Assembly (NCBI GenBank): GCA_037043015.1
Contig: CM073322.1
Coordinates: 15,139,601-15,203,600 of the forward strand
Source of the DNA: Bryum argenteum
Lineage: Eukaryota; Streptophyta; Bryopsida; Bryales; Bryaceae
Reading direction: 5' to 3'
DNA length: 64,000 bases
The position numbers and the translations under genes are program-made. The notes under the pieces are model-generated. The model ran no database searches. It saw only the letters and a program-made list of their open reading frames with translations, and was not told where the DNA came from. Below are positions 11,639 through 23,825 of the stretch, piece after piece; within the stretch, counting starts at the first letter, position 1, and every line of letters starts with the position of its first letter.

Positions 11639-14600
11639 TCAATAGGCCATTTTGGGTAGGGCGCGTTGTTCTCTGAGAAGTTCAGTTTTGTGTCGCTCGA
11701 GAGAGAAGATGTTCCAGCATTTGGTTTCATCGTCGGCGGAAGTGTCAGCCATTCTTTGATTCATGAGATCCAGAGCTGCGGCTTGCTCCCGTTCCACATC
11801 CCGTTGGTAGTAATTGAATCCGTCAGGCATGGCGCATCTGAGCTCTGTCATGATTTGAATCCACTTGAAACAGTACATCAGCATCTCTTGGTTCTCCGTT
11901 GGACTCGCCACTTCCACCTCGTGCTTCAGTTCTGTCTCCCAATATTCCACCAGCTCCGATTTTTCCTGCTCTCAACTCAACAATTATTCAGCTTAACACT
12001 CTCCTTCAATTCTACCAACACCCCAAGTAGTCCACCGCTTACATGTACAATTTCCAATCATGTGATAGCATCAGAGCGTGGGATTCAAAGTGGTGATTCT
12101 GAAGCAAGTCTTATTTGTAAGTATACTAAACTCCAGAGATTGTTTGGTTATTTACACTCTTGTGACCATCTCGGGTGCCAATGGAATGTGTGACAAGGGT
12201 ATGTACAGGAAGAAGTGTAATGAATGCAAGAAACCAACTCTTGCGAGTTCAAATGCTCAAAACAAGCTAAGTATGTGATTTGAGACAAGAAGGGTACACG
12301 AGAAGAGGAAGAGCTTACCTCTTTACTTCCAAATGTCTTGACACTTTCAGCATCAAGCAAATCCTGCTGCTCCTTTTCTGCACATTCTTTCAAGTAATTG
12401 ATATAGAAGCTTCCAATCAAGCGCTCAGCAGTAGGACGGATGGTTTCGTCCTCCTCAACTCGCACGAAAATCTCATCCACAGCAGCAGCCAAGTTGTGAA
12501 GCGTGTGGTACATCTGAAAATGGAGCAGCGCCGTCTGATGTGGCGGTATCTGCGCCATAGCCAGCAACTCGGTGAACTCCTGCTGCAAGAGCTCCCTCAT
12601 CTCCTCATCCTCGATTAAAGCGATCACTTGCGATATGGGCATCACAGCCCCATCCCAAAACCTCCCCTCCTCCTCGCTGGGATGGTCTGCTCCGGACTCA
12701 TCCCCTTCACTACCCCTGGGCACATCCTCTTCATCCCCGCTGGGTACAGCAGAATCTGCACCCGAAAGATCTGTCTGTTCGGCAGACGAGTCTTTTTTGA
12801 ACTTGTATACGAAAGCCCAAGAAGGTATTAAGGGTGGTGGAGTAGGTGTTTCTGCCTCTAAATTCTCTCCGAGTTCAGGATCGATCTCATTTTCTGCAGT
12901 GCTAGGTGGCTGCTCAGTCTCGTCTGTTGCAGAACAGTGTCTTGGTGGCTGCTCGGTAACTGGTGATTGTGTGGGGACTGGTGGCTGCTCGGGGACCAGT
13001 AGCTGATCGTTGGCCGGTGGTTGTTCGGTGACTGGTGGCGGATCGGGGATCGGTGGTTGCTGTAGGAGAATCTCTTGCAGCACTTTGACAAGAATGTCGA
13101 ACTTGGTGTACACCGACGGTGTAAAATAGATCGGTGGCACCACCGACAGATTCTTTTTGATGAAATTAAAAGCCTCAGATGAGAACATGTACTCCGCATT
13201 TCGGAACTCTTCTGTTGGGCGAGACAACTTGTAAGCTCTGTCTTGGATGCTTTCTAAGCTCTCTCCAATGCCGCGCATCAGCTCGCGGTGGTTCAAAGCT
13301 TGGGTCATCTTGTTGAACAAGCTCCTGTCAGAACATTGATCATAAGACACTAATGGCGATTGATACTAAGTTACTTTTATGATTCAGATCATCTTGTGCA
13401 TGATGATGCCCAGACCTGTCAATTGGTTTCAAAGTGGCGACGCCCTTGAGGTAAAGTGGCTTAAAAATGCGGCGCATCCGTGGCGCTACTCGCAATACCC
13501 AGCTCTCCATGAAAAAACCTTCTACATCGGAACTGAACCTGAAGATGAATTCCCTTGCTTCTCCAGGGAGAACACTCCCGCTTCCGTTCATGACTGTGAA
13601 ATTGCGGCAGTTTGTTACGTGCACCCCTGCATAGAATCATCACAATTTGATTAGCACCAGTCACTCTCGATTAAATGAGTGTACACATTGAGCAGGATTT
13701 CAAATAGGTCACAAGGAAAGAGAGTGAAGAATGTCCAACCTAAGGTGCGTCTGGGAGTTGTGACGCCCATAGACTCCAGTGGCCTTCGCTCCCATTTGTA
13801 AAACAGGGCCGTGGAGCCGACGTTCTCCAGTTTCACCATGCGACCAGTTACCGCACCTAGTGTCAACTTCATAAACAGCACACTCTTGAGTCAACTTTAT
13901 CAAATGGAGAGTGAAAATGAGCTCTCTTTCTTAGGTTTGTAATAATGACTATCAGTATGCATCTTATTAGTGAGTGACTCAAAAGTGGTATCATATTTGA
14001 ATTGGCAGTGAACTTATACTATGACATAAATGTGAACATGGTGCCAATGGAAGATTTGTGGAGACATGCCATTCAAGCAAAAGTAAGGTTGTTTATGCGA
14101 CAACAAGATCTTAAGCTTGAGATGATATCTTTGTTGAGGTTTCGTGTGACAGAGGAGATACTCAACAGTGGTACTTTAGACCTTGAATCACGTTAAGAGC
14201 ACTGTGACTGATCAGAAGACCGTGTAATTATATGCTCATTCACGAGTAGATATCAACTTCATTGGTATTAGTGTAAAAAAACCAACCCGAAACTTACAAA
14301 TAAAGTGTAGAAAGTGGGATTTATTCGCAGGTAAGACGATTACCAGGTCTGCAAGCAAAATGAAGCCAAGGTGGACTCAAATATCCTACTGGACCTTCGT
14401 GATACACTGGCCGCTGCTCCCCCTCAGGAACAATAGGGCTTGGCTGATATACCTGCACAACTTGACTTACATCGAAACACGTTATAATATGATCTTATCT
14501 ATGCCTGCATACAAATCTTTCTTGGATACCAACAGTATCCAAAGATGAGCAATCTAACGAAGTTTGTGCACAGTATTCAAAATAGCTATAATGTCTTAAA

Positions 14601-16273
14601 GAAATCATCACCTTCTGCAGATCCTTGCACTTGAATCCTTTTTTCGGAAGCCGAGCACGAAGACTCTCTCCAAAGACCTGCTCGAATGTTACGAAATGTT
14701 GAAGTATCATTTTATTGCAAGGACTCAAGACAACAGCTATCGCCCCAACAGCAAGGGTACTGTAGATATAGTGAGATGAGGTACCTTCAAATATGGAAAT
14801 TCTGGATAATGAGGCTCTTCATTCCTGAGCCTTTCGGCCATACTGGCACAATACTTTTCCCATCGAGTCCAGTCTTCCTTCCTGGTCTTCACGTGAGCAT
14901 CTGAGTGTTCGAAGAACTTGTGATCTCGAGGTATGATATCCGCATAGCCAATGCGTTCCACAAGTTTCCACTCCGGAATTAGTTTGTCCCCCATTTCAAT
15001 GACATCCTGCCAATCCTTTCTTGGTCCCGCTTTCGGCGGAATCTCGCAAGGGCTCCGCAAGTTTGCCTCCCACTGCAATAAAGCTATCAGTGCACATCAC
15101 TATGAAGGCCATCTAGGGCAAAAAATTGGGATCATTACAGAGCTAAACGAACAGGATGATCACACTATTTGAACTACAACGGCACTTTACCCTAATTGGC
15201 AATGGGTTGCTCTTAAGTAGAGGTTTTCATCTCTAGAGGCTCAAGACGAGATGAGGCTCTCTTCAGGTTGGGTTTTTATGGTTTTGAGTAAGAACCACTT
15301 AGGTTTCAGAGTGTAAGAGGAATGAAGAAAGCAGTGAATGTATATTACTTTACCAGCTGAGAAGAGTAACTAAGGCTTACGTCGTCAGGTAAGATGAAAT
15401 CTGACAGTCTCTTTACATTGTCCATTACAACTTTGTTCTCCAACTTGACCCGATGTGTATACTGAAGCTCCATCAACATGTCCTGCAGCCTTTTGCCGAA
15501 CTTCTTGACGAATCTTTTGTTGATGTTGCTCCATTCTTCGTAGAACCAAAAGTAGTCCCTACGTACCCGCAAACAAGCACATAATCATCATCAGCTTCTC
15601 GATCAACTAAGTTTACGAAAGTCCGTTTCAGTATGAGATGTAATCGTTAGCAAGGACAAGAAGACTCACTCAAGAGCATAATACTGCCTGGTGTCGCTTA
15701 AACGCTGATAAGCATGCGGCCATTTCTCTTTCTTTTCCACTGGAGGTAGTGTCTTTGGAGCTTCTTTCTTCTTAAGCTCCAAAGCTTTGATGGATCTTCT
15801 GGAAAGTCTTGGCATTGTAGGACCAAGCAAGTTATGCTGAGGACTGTATGAAAATGAGAGCACCATGGTGATAATTTACCACAGGGTCCAAATCTTTGAA
15901 ACTGGAAGGTATGATTGCACCACGATAGGATCAGCTGACTCTCTCCAATGCTAAATTTCTTGTCAGTGGAAAGAAACACAGTCAAACTATAACGAAAGCA
16001 TTGCAGAAATATGAAACAAACTCCCACATGGTTCTACCCTGCATGTAATTTATATCAAGAATCATAGACACGCACACGAGCTTCCGAAATCAACACCAAA
16101 ATGGAGAGTTTTGGATACACACTCCACTGTGATGGAGCTACAGTCCAAGCAAAATTGAGTGTTTCCCAAGCGAAAATGGCGGTGTCGGCATGGTGCGGCG
16201 GATCAGGAGTTAGAGGAGATACATCAGGAGGCGGTTCATTTTCTGAATGAATCGGATGCAAGAGCGGAAGATC
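11639..16273 (-). CDS. MYCBPAP: MYCBP-associated protein (MYCBPAP) homologue, cilium/flagellum protein
   Basis: Exons on the minus strand: one opening at 16273 (DLPLLHPIHSENEPPPD), then 15836-15670, 15558-15381, 15072-14785, 14677-14612, 14452-14344, about 13885-13740, 13626-13416, 13324-12319 and 11965-11639 (stop). A beta-sandwich, ASH-like part reads VKLENVGSTALFYKWE then SGSVLPGEAREFIFRF and GFFMESWVLRV, the pattern of MYCBPAP-type proteins. The C-terminal third is helical (ETELKHEVEVASPTENQEML). A Pro/Gln/Glu-rich insert with repeated VTEQPP-like units lies at about 12,900-13,050. In animals MYCBPAP is a sperm-tail protein, so a role in the plant sperm flagellum is likely. The true start codon was not found. 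A microexon near 15,880-15,900 and one between 13,890 and 14,340 may be missing, since phases do not join there. Confidence 0.68.
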
Positions 16274-16919
16274 CTGGTATGTGCTTAACTGTACAACGAA
16301 GAAGACGGAGAAACGAATGAATTTTCAAGTAAATGATGAATGATACTCTGTGAGAGCCCCTTCGTCTGATTCCTGTGGCATTGAGAGTGGAGTGCCGTGG
16401 CTTACTTTTCGAGTCACATCTTCGCAGCGTTGCTGGTTACTTACGAAATCCTCACTATGATAATAGAGTCCTTGTCCGTAACATGCAAATATGGCGTGAT
16501 GAAGTAATGAACAATGATAAATAAGTTCGACCATCCATTACGTAATGACCATGGATTATAGTGTGGTGATTTGATACCGAAGTTCACAGAATTTATTACA
16601 AATGTTTCGAACCAAATGAAGGGTTCCAATAAAAGTCACATGCTGAGAATTGCAATTAAGTGATCATTAGGCACAGGTATGTGAATCGAAAGGCAACGGA
16701 TGAGCATCATCAGAAGCAAAGCAATCTCAGAGTACACTACTAAACACAGACCATTTCTCACAACGCACAGGAGGGACAAATGTGGCTCTCACAGGACCTC
16801 TGTTCTTGCAACATGGACATGGACTAAGCAGTAATAGTAAAGGAGTAAGATCAATTAGAAGGAGGAGGAAATAGAGTCAAGTACAAGCATATGATGAATG
16901 AGGAAGGCTCTAGTCAGAG
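16274..16919. other. Spacer between the MYCBPAP homologue and TCP11-A
   Basis: Holds the 5' end of the MYCBPAP homologue, which could not be fixed, and the 3'UTR of TCP11-A. A short minus-strand exon-like stretch at about 16,340-16,440 does not join the next exon in phase. Confidence 0.35.
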
Positions 16920-19900
16920 TCAAATTTCTATAAGGGCGGCTTCATTGATTTGGGCGATTCGTTCAGCAGCAGCGGCGAGGATGCAAGAGTACCAAGGCTC
17001 ATGGACGCGGCACGTAACTTCAGCCACGACCTCGAGCGCATCGGCAGTAGCAATGACTTTGTCCATGAGGTACACACCACCGATGCGCTTGAGCGCTGCA
17101 CGCGCCATAGCCATGCCCTCCGTGCTTTTCCCCAGCATGAGCAGCGCTCGCAAGCTGGCCTCCACGGCCGCCGACACGCGCGCAAATACCGGGTCCGCTG
17201 GTGACAGGCTCTTGCGCAGCACGCTCGTCAACAGCTCTGCATTCACGGCCGCTGCTGGCGTACTACTTCCGCTTTCTTCCGTATTTGCTATCTCCGCCAG
17301 CACTGTTCCAATTTGTGTCAGTGAGGATGTCGGCTCGTTCAGTAAAACCTCCAGTTTTCGCTTCCCCTTCTCCATGATGTCTTCCAGCTGCATGCCTGCT
17401 GTTCCTTGGCTTATCAGCCCTTGCCTCGCCACCAGCAATCTGCCACCATTGCAATCAGAAACCCACACTAAAATGGTCCCATGCACATGGAGAAGGCAGA
17501 GAAATGAAACCTACCCAGTGGCTATTACAAGGATTCGTTGAAAGGCGTTTTGACACTCTCGTAGTCGTGTGGTGTTAAGCGCGAGAGTCTCCGGTACCCA
17601 CGGTTCAGTTGCTGGCTCACTACGGCGCAGGATTCGTAACAGGCCCAAGTATACTAATGTTGACGAGCTTTTCCATTCCACTTCATGTAATCTCTTGCCT
17701 CCTGCCAAATACTTAGCTCATGTTAATCCTCAACGCTTGGATATATTTCAGGGTGGTGGCGCTTTGAGTAGCAATTCTATAAGAGTCTGAGGATTTGAAA
17801 GGAACCTGGAGGGTGGAGTGGTGAGCCAGCGGTGGGGACAGCGGCTGCGAGACCGCTAGTGACACCAATTCGGCCACCAGTGCGCATCGATGACGGAGGA
17901 GGCAACCCTGTGGCTACAGCTGGTGTTGTAGGCAACGTGCTCTGCACTGGTGCTAACGAGGCTTCTAACTCAGATTTCTCTTGCTCGATGCTTTGAAGAC
18001 CTTCAGTGAACCAGTCCAGCGTGTTTGGTAGACGTTGCGTTATTTCTGTAAATTTGTTAACCCCGGCTTCAAGTTGGTATCTTGTTGAGAATGCTTTGCG
18101 CATGTACTCCACACCGGCAGTTCCACTTATTAGAGGAGCCAGTGCACGTAAACGAGTTGCACTGATATCCTGTTTCAGCACCTGCGACCAATTCATTCGA
18201 TGAGCAGTGTTACAGGCCTCTTCTGTATCTATTGAAGGATGGAATCGATAGGAAGATAACGTCATTCATCTTTTGAATGAAAGAACTATTGAGGAGTGGT
18301 TGAGCTTCTTGCACCTGGAGCTGTTCAAAGATGAAACGGAGGCCTTTAACGATCGTGACAAAGAATGCATCCTCTGGGTCCTTGGTGCCTGAAGATACCG
18401 TCGCTGATAGTTCTTTAACTAATGACTCGTGAGCAGCTTTGGCTGTGCTATCACGAGCTGGAGAACCAAGCTTCAGTATCAATCCGGATGCGTAGTCCAG
18501 AAGTCGTTGCAAGTGCTCAACATCGTTGCTTCCAGACTCCAGAATCTACAGGCAAGTACCAGTAACAGTAAGGTGCTTGAGAAAGAAACACGTAGAAACT
18601 GCTCAAGCTGAACTTTGTTTCGTGATTGACCTGCGAAATGAGTTCCAAGTCCATGCATTCCCGAAGCTCATCCCTCCATCCTTCCGGTACAAGGGCTTCA
18701 AGCTCCTCTCGCACTTCTCCTATCAAACTGACGAAGCGTTTGTAATCAGTTGGCTTTTGAGCCAAGCCAGCAGCTATGCTGTCCCAGAATGCATTCTCCA
18801 TCGTTGTCCGCACCTGTGTCTGCCCCATACGAAAGATGCACATGCGACGGAATTCATCACACATGTTTATCAAACAGATCAATCCTTGAGAATGTAGATT
18901 ACAGCATTCCAGATATTATACTAATGTAGGCAATGCTAATTGCTTAACTGTTGCATACATTATACTTACATGCTGGCTCCAGGCCTAAGGCTTACTCGGC
19001 AGAGATGCTTTGGGACAGTACCTGGATCTCGATCAATCGCTTAGAAGCAGACGAAAGTTCTGGTCCTGAAGGCGATGCGCCTCCGTTCTTGAGCTGCCAT
19101 TTCGCATCATGAAGCATCTCATTCACAATGTGCTCATTCGTGAGCTCTGGGCTTTGATGATTTGATGAGATTTCCTGCGTCTCCGTTGCATCCTGGCTTA
19201 TCAAACTTATGGGAACTCTGCGAATGGGAGGCGGGAAGGTCAATTGAGGTTTTACTGCTTTGGGTTTTTCTTTGTTCTCGATCTCTGGATTGGCAAGTCC
19301 TTCAGCGGGCGATGGATTCGCAGTATTAGCGTTTGCATCGAGGGCTACTTCTTCTTCTTCTTGAGTGTTGGTTAAAGTCACAAACGGAGAATAAATAGGA
19401 GTGCCCACTGCAATGGCCTCTGCGTGCTTGGCACGAGCCTCTCGAAGAGCCTCCTCCAGTCTCTTCACCCCAGCCTTTCCAGTAAGATGTATAATTCGGT
19501 CTTGCAATAGTTTTTGATCTTTAAGCACCTGCCAACACAATGCTGGGCTGTAAGTAACAATTGCAGCCGATAAATTAATTACGTCAAAGTAAGGTACGTG
19601 CAATACCTGAGTACGAATGGCCTGGACGTCAGGATTGATAACAGAGACATCGCCACTTCCAGGAAATTTACACTTTTGGAGCATAGAAACCTCTAATTGA
19701 CAAGCCATGCGAGTCATCTCTTCTTCCAGGACGCGAGCATCCTTCACTTTCCATGCTACGAAGTGGTAGAGGTAAGCACACCAAGCGGCATCAAAGGCAG
19801 CGAGTTGAGCGGCGAACGGTCGAAACGAAGGAACCGGAGCGGTGGTCTCGGAGGGCCACTCGGATCTGGAGCGTTTCTGCGGGGAGCCATTGGGAGAGGA

Positions 19901-22209
19901 AGGGCCAGCAGGGGTGGACCTGCTGCCATCCAGAATGTAGCCCATCAAAGCTTCAAACTCAGGAATGAGTCTTGCCGCTGCTTCGGACAACGCCAACTCC
20001 CGCTGTCCCGAGCCGGTGCTGAACACGCCCTCGGGCTGGCCCAGGATCATGTAAGCACACAGGAAGACACGAGCAGGGTACCGATCCAGCTCTTTCTCGG
20101 CTGGCTTTAGGCTCTCCATCTTCTCAGGTTCGATTGGGGCTGCTGCACTGCAAGCTTTCGGAGGCAAGCCCTTGCTAACACGGTACTTGTCCTTGTCCTT
20201 TCGGATCATCATTGCCGTGGCTGACAGCCCACGAGATTTGCGTGTGCTGGTCGTCTGTACCGAGGAAACGTGCTTCAAAAGATGGTCGATGCTCGAGATT
20301 GGGCTTGACTGACCTTCCAAGTATAGTTTCAGACGACTTTCAATCCGGGCCAACAGTGCTTTCACACTTCGAAGGGTCGTGGGCGAGGTGATTCGGGACG
20401 CCAGTTCCTCAAACGAAATTGATGTGGCTGACTTCCCATCCAACCCACATGTTGCATAGTGCTGCGCCAGATCATGTGTCGTGCTCCTCGACTCCCGAAA
20501 CTGCCTCCAACAACTGCATACCAATTCCCCTTCCACGTCTCAGACTCTATCCACATATACGCTATCAAGCAACCTTGACAATGGGAGTAGCCACACTTTC
20601 AGCATCAGTGTGGCAGTTTCCAAGTGCCCGAAGCGCTAACACCTGGGAGTGGCACAAAGCTGAGATTCACCTTATAATGATGTAGGTGCTTGATGCGTAC
20701 CGAGTGAGTTTACGGCAAAGGCGATCACCCTGCTTTAGTTTCTGCTGGCAAGAATTGCGACAACCCCCACGTTGTCGAAGAAACTCGGCACGCTGCCTCC
20801 TTGCCTGATTGACCCAAAACATTCAGCACTAAAAAGCTCAAACAGGTAAGACAGAGGGATGTATACTGAAAGCAAACACCAGTCTCAGTCCCGTGACACC
20901 AGGAGGGGGGAGTGACACTATGAGGGAATGGAGATTTACACGCTGCAAGCGTGCTTCCAGCTTCTCTCTCTTGTTCCGTCTCTCCAATTCGCGTTCGCGT
21001 ACAACCTCTTCAGCCACGCGGCGAGCCTGGAGGACGGTGGCCTGGGCACGGCATTTGCCGGCTTCAATGAGACACGCACGCTTCTCCTCCGCCGCTGCAA
21101 TCTTTTGGCATATGGCCAGTCGAAGCGCTTCGATGCGCTCCCGGTCTTTGCCTTCCTGGTTGGTCCTCACCACTGCTGAATGCACCGACCTCTCATGGGC
21201 GGCTGCTCTTCGCTGCTTTTCAAGCTCCAAGAGCGCCAGCCGGTTGGTTTCTGCTTGATGCACTCGCGACTCCACTTTGCACCCAAGCTCTTCGCGCTCG
21301 CGTTCCATGCGCAGATGCGTCTCCGTCTTGGCTGCCAACCGAAGCTCATGAATTCTCGTGAATCTCATGTGCTCTTGAGCTTGAAGCTCCGCCCTGTCCA
21401 CCAACATAGATCAATGCCAAGCTCAAAACTCTCAAAACCCGAACAGAAAGATTACTACAACTCACTTACAACATCGATACAACTTGGGTCACATTATGCA
21501 GTAAACATATGAAACAAGCTTTTCCTTCTCTCTTCCAGGCATCCACTACGGTTGACAAGACTAAGTATCTACCAGTCTTATAAATATGAACAAGTTCAGG
21601 AGCTGGTGAAGATTGTTACAGCAATAGCCATAGCACAATTCACAAAGTGCAGTACACACGAAGGGCTTACAGTCTTGCTTGTGAAAATACTGAGAGAAAA
21701 AGCCCTCCAAGTGCGAGTACCTCTTCTGCTCAGCAGCAGAGAGTTTCGCTTCCAGGCGCTGAGCCAAATCTTCTGAGCCGGAGTGCGGAGGGCTGATTCT
21801 CCGCTTTGGCCGCGCTTTGTTCGCCAGCCATTCATGAAATTGCTGTCCAAAGTCAGCAAACTTGTCACTTCTCTAAACATACAGTCCCCACAATGACCCA
21901 CGTCGTCGACAAGCTTGCCATGACACATCCGAGAATGACACAAATTGCAACGATGGCAAAGAGTAGCGTGTGTCATACTTGGCGTCGCAGTTCGGCTTCC
22001 TTGAGGCGAGTCTCGATGTCATCCAGGCTCTTGGTGGTCTTGCTTTCGAGGCTGTCCTCGAGGCGCTGCCGCAGCCATTTGGGCACAGGCGAGTTGGAGA
22101 TGACGCATTCGGAAATTTCAATGTCAAACGCTACGCCCGTGCCGCCGTTCATGTTGCCCGCCTCCGCTCCTCCACCACCCAAGTACTCTCTGTGCACTGA
22201 CGCTGCCAT
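16920..22209 (-). CDS. T-complex protein 11 (TCP11) domain protein, tandem copy A
   Basis: Eleven exons join in phase: 22209-21979, 21842-21721, 21393-20940, 20804-20701, 20513-19607, 19528-19022, 18813-18631, 18545-18315, 18181-17806, 17701-17515 and 17439-16920, giving 1273 residues, close to the length of plant TCP11-like proteins. The N-terminus has the plant family pattern [20 protein letters not shown] and [15 protein letters not shown] long charged coiled coil in exon 3 follows ([36 protein letters not shown]). The TCP11 domain runs from exon 5 ([34 protein letters not shown]) to exon 11 ([20 protein letters not shown]). In animals TCP11 acts in sperm; the plant biochemical role is unknown. 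The 78-bp intron between exons 5 and 6 is in frame and has no stop. The paralogue TCP11-B lies directly upstream. Confidence 0.87.
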
Positions 22210-23825
22210 GCTTCATTCAGTGTGCACCTACTCAGACACGCCAGTGCTCAGATCATGCCTACCGTTAATTCCACATGAAAATTCGCATCTACACTCTTTC
22301 CCAGCTCAAGCCCTTGGATCGAACAATTCCCATGCACTCATGCATCAAATCGATCTCTTAAACCCTACACAGCTAATCATTATTCGCTTCAAAGAGAGCG
22401 ACCGAATTGATCTTATTGCGTAAAATATATCAGATAGGATGCAACGAAGGATTTCAACGGACAAAGTCAATGAGAACCCTAGAGGATTCACTCGTCATGA
22501 AATTTTTATTCAACACAGGCTAAATTTCATATAAGCAGAAGCATGGAGATGGATTCGTCAATAGCACGATGGCCCAGTTTGAGATTCTTGGTCTTTTAGG
22601 GTCGTTATTTCATGCATGGAAATGAGCAAGGATTGTGAGCTTATTCAACATTCAATGCAAACGTAGAGTGTGAGATTACATGTGCAATTTGAGTAGCCGG
22701 TAGAAATCACGACAGCAACGAAGATCCCACAGAGCGCAGAAAATGATGTGACTTCCTCATGATCTCTTTCATCTAATTAATACAATCGCTAGAAAAAGCA
22801 GATTTTGAAAGGCTCTCCTGAAACCCTTGGACAGTTGCACCTAATAAATGCCCATTATTCTGATCACAATCGTGACATAGGTCATGGCCGAAGAAAATTC
22901 TCTTTCAACCACCCCATGCAGGAAACAATTCGAAACCCAAGCATTCATCGATTCAGTGAACTCTGTCAAAGCAAATGGAAACATAGCAATGTACCTTCTC
23001 ACGTCATCTTCTCGCCTGAGCGCCAGAAACGACACGATTCAGTTCACCTGCTTTTCACCGAAAATACTCGAAGAATTGGATTATATGGAAAACCAAAACA
23101 AAATGGATTCTGTGAACAATAGTATGTGACTACATGTGAATAAACGAGGTACCAGTCGCGGAGCGGGTGACGGGAAACAGGAAACAGGAGGTTTGGTAAC
23201 GGCTCCAACTACATAGCAGCTCGGTTCGGTTCCCACCCTGCTTGCCTAACCTCCTTAATCAAAACTTACGGCGAATGTATCAAGCAAGCTTTTCGCAAAC
23301 AAACACATAGATACTATCACGACAGTGAAAGTCTACATCTTCAAGTGATCATGAGCGAGACGAAGTTCCTTACACAATCTAGTATCTCAAAACAACCGCT
23401 CCATCTATCAATGAGCATCTTCAGATGACGCCACTCGCAATGTAGCTCGTGTTGAAGATAGGGTTTAAAATCATACCTTGCTTAGCATGCAGTTGTCGAA
23501 GTTGGCAACCGCATAATTAACGAGGTGGGTACTTAGTGCATCATTAGTATACCTTACACACAGTATATCAGACACAATTGGTTTAATCTTTATTGTTTGT
23601 ATATGAACAGAAACCAATTTTTCTGAATGGGAGTAAAAACGCCATGGCTCTTTTCAACCTGGGCAATAATTATGCACAACGACTACGGTGTGTCTGTACA
23701 AAATACTACTGATAACTACTGATAACACATCTTTACATAAGGCCTTGATTTTTCTATAGTACATGATAACATGATGACGAAACCGTTAATAAGACAGGAC
23801 AGTGCGATGATTGTTTGTATGAGGA
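22210..23825. other. Spacer between the two TCP11 genes
   Basis: Holds the promoter and 5'UTR of TCP11-A and the 3'UTR of TCP11-B. Short open frames at 22,805-23,129 on both strands have no splice context or recognised family. No repeat was seen. Confidence 0.4.

Noticed and set aside
14002..14196. Plus-strand open frame (AIQAKVRLFMRQQDLKLEM...)
   Set aside because: It looks somewhat protein-like but lies within the introns of the minus-strand MYCBPAP homologue and has no splice partner; kept only as a note.
16891..17541. Long plus-strand open frame of 216 codons
   Set aside because: Antisense shadow of the last TCP11-A exon; the minus strand gives the family motifs and correct splice sites. 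The same applies to 23,857-24,360 and 19,697-20,110.
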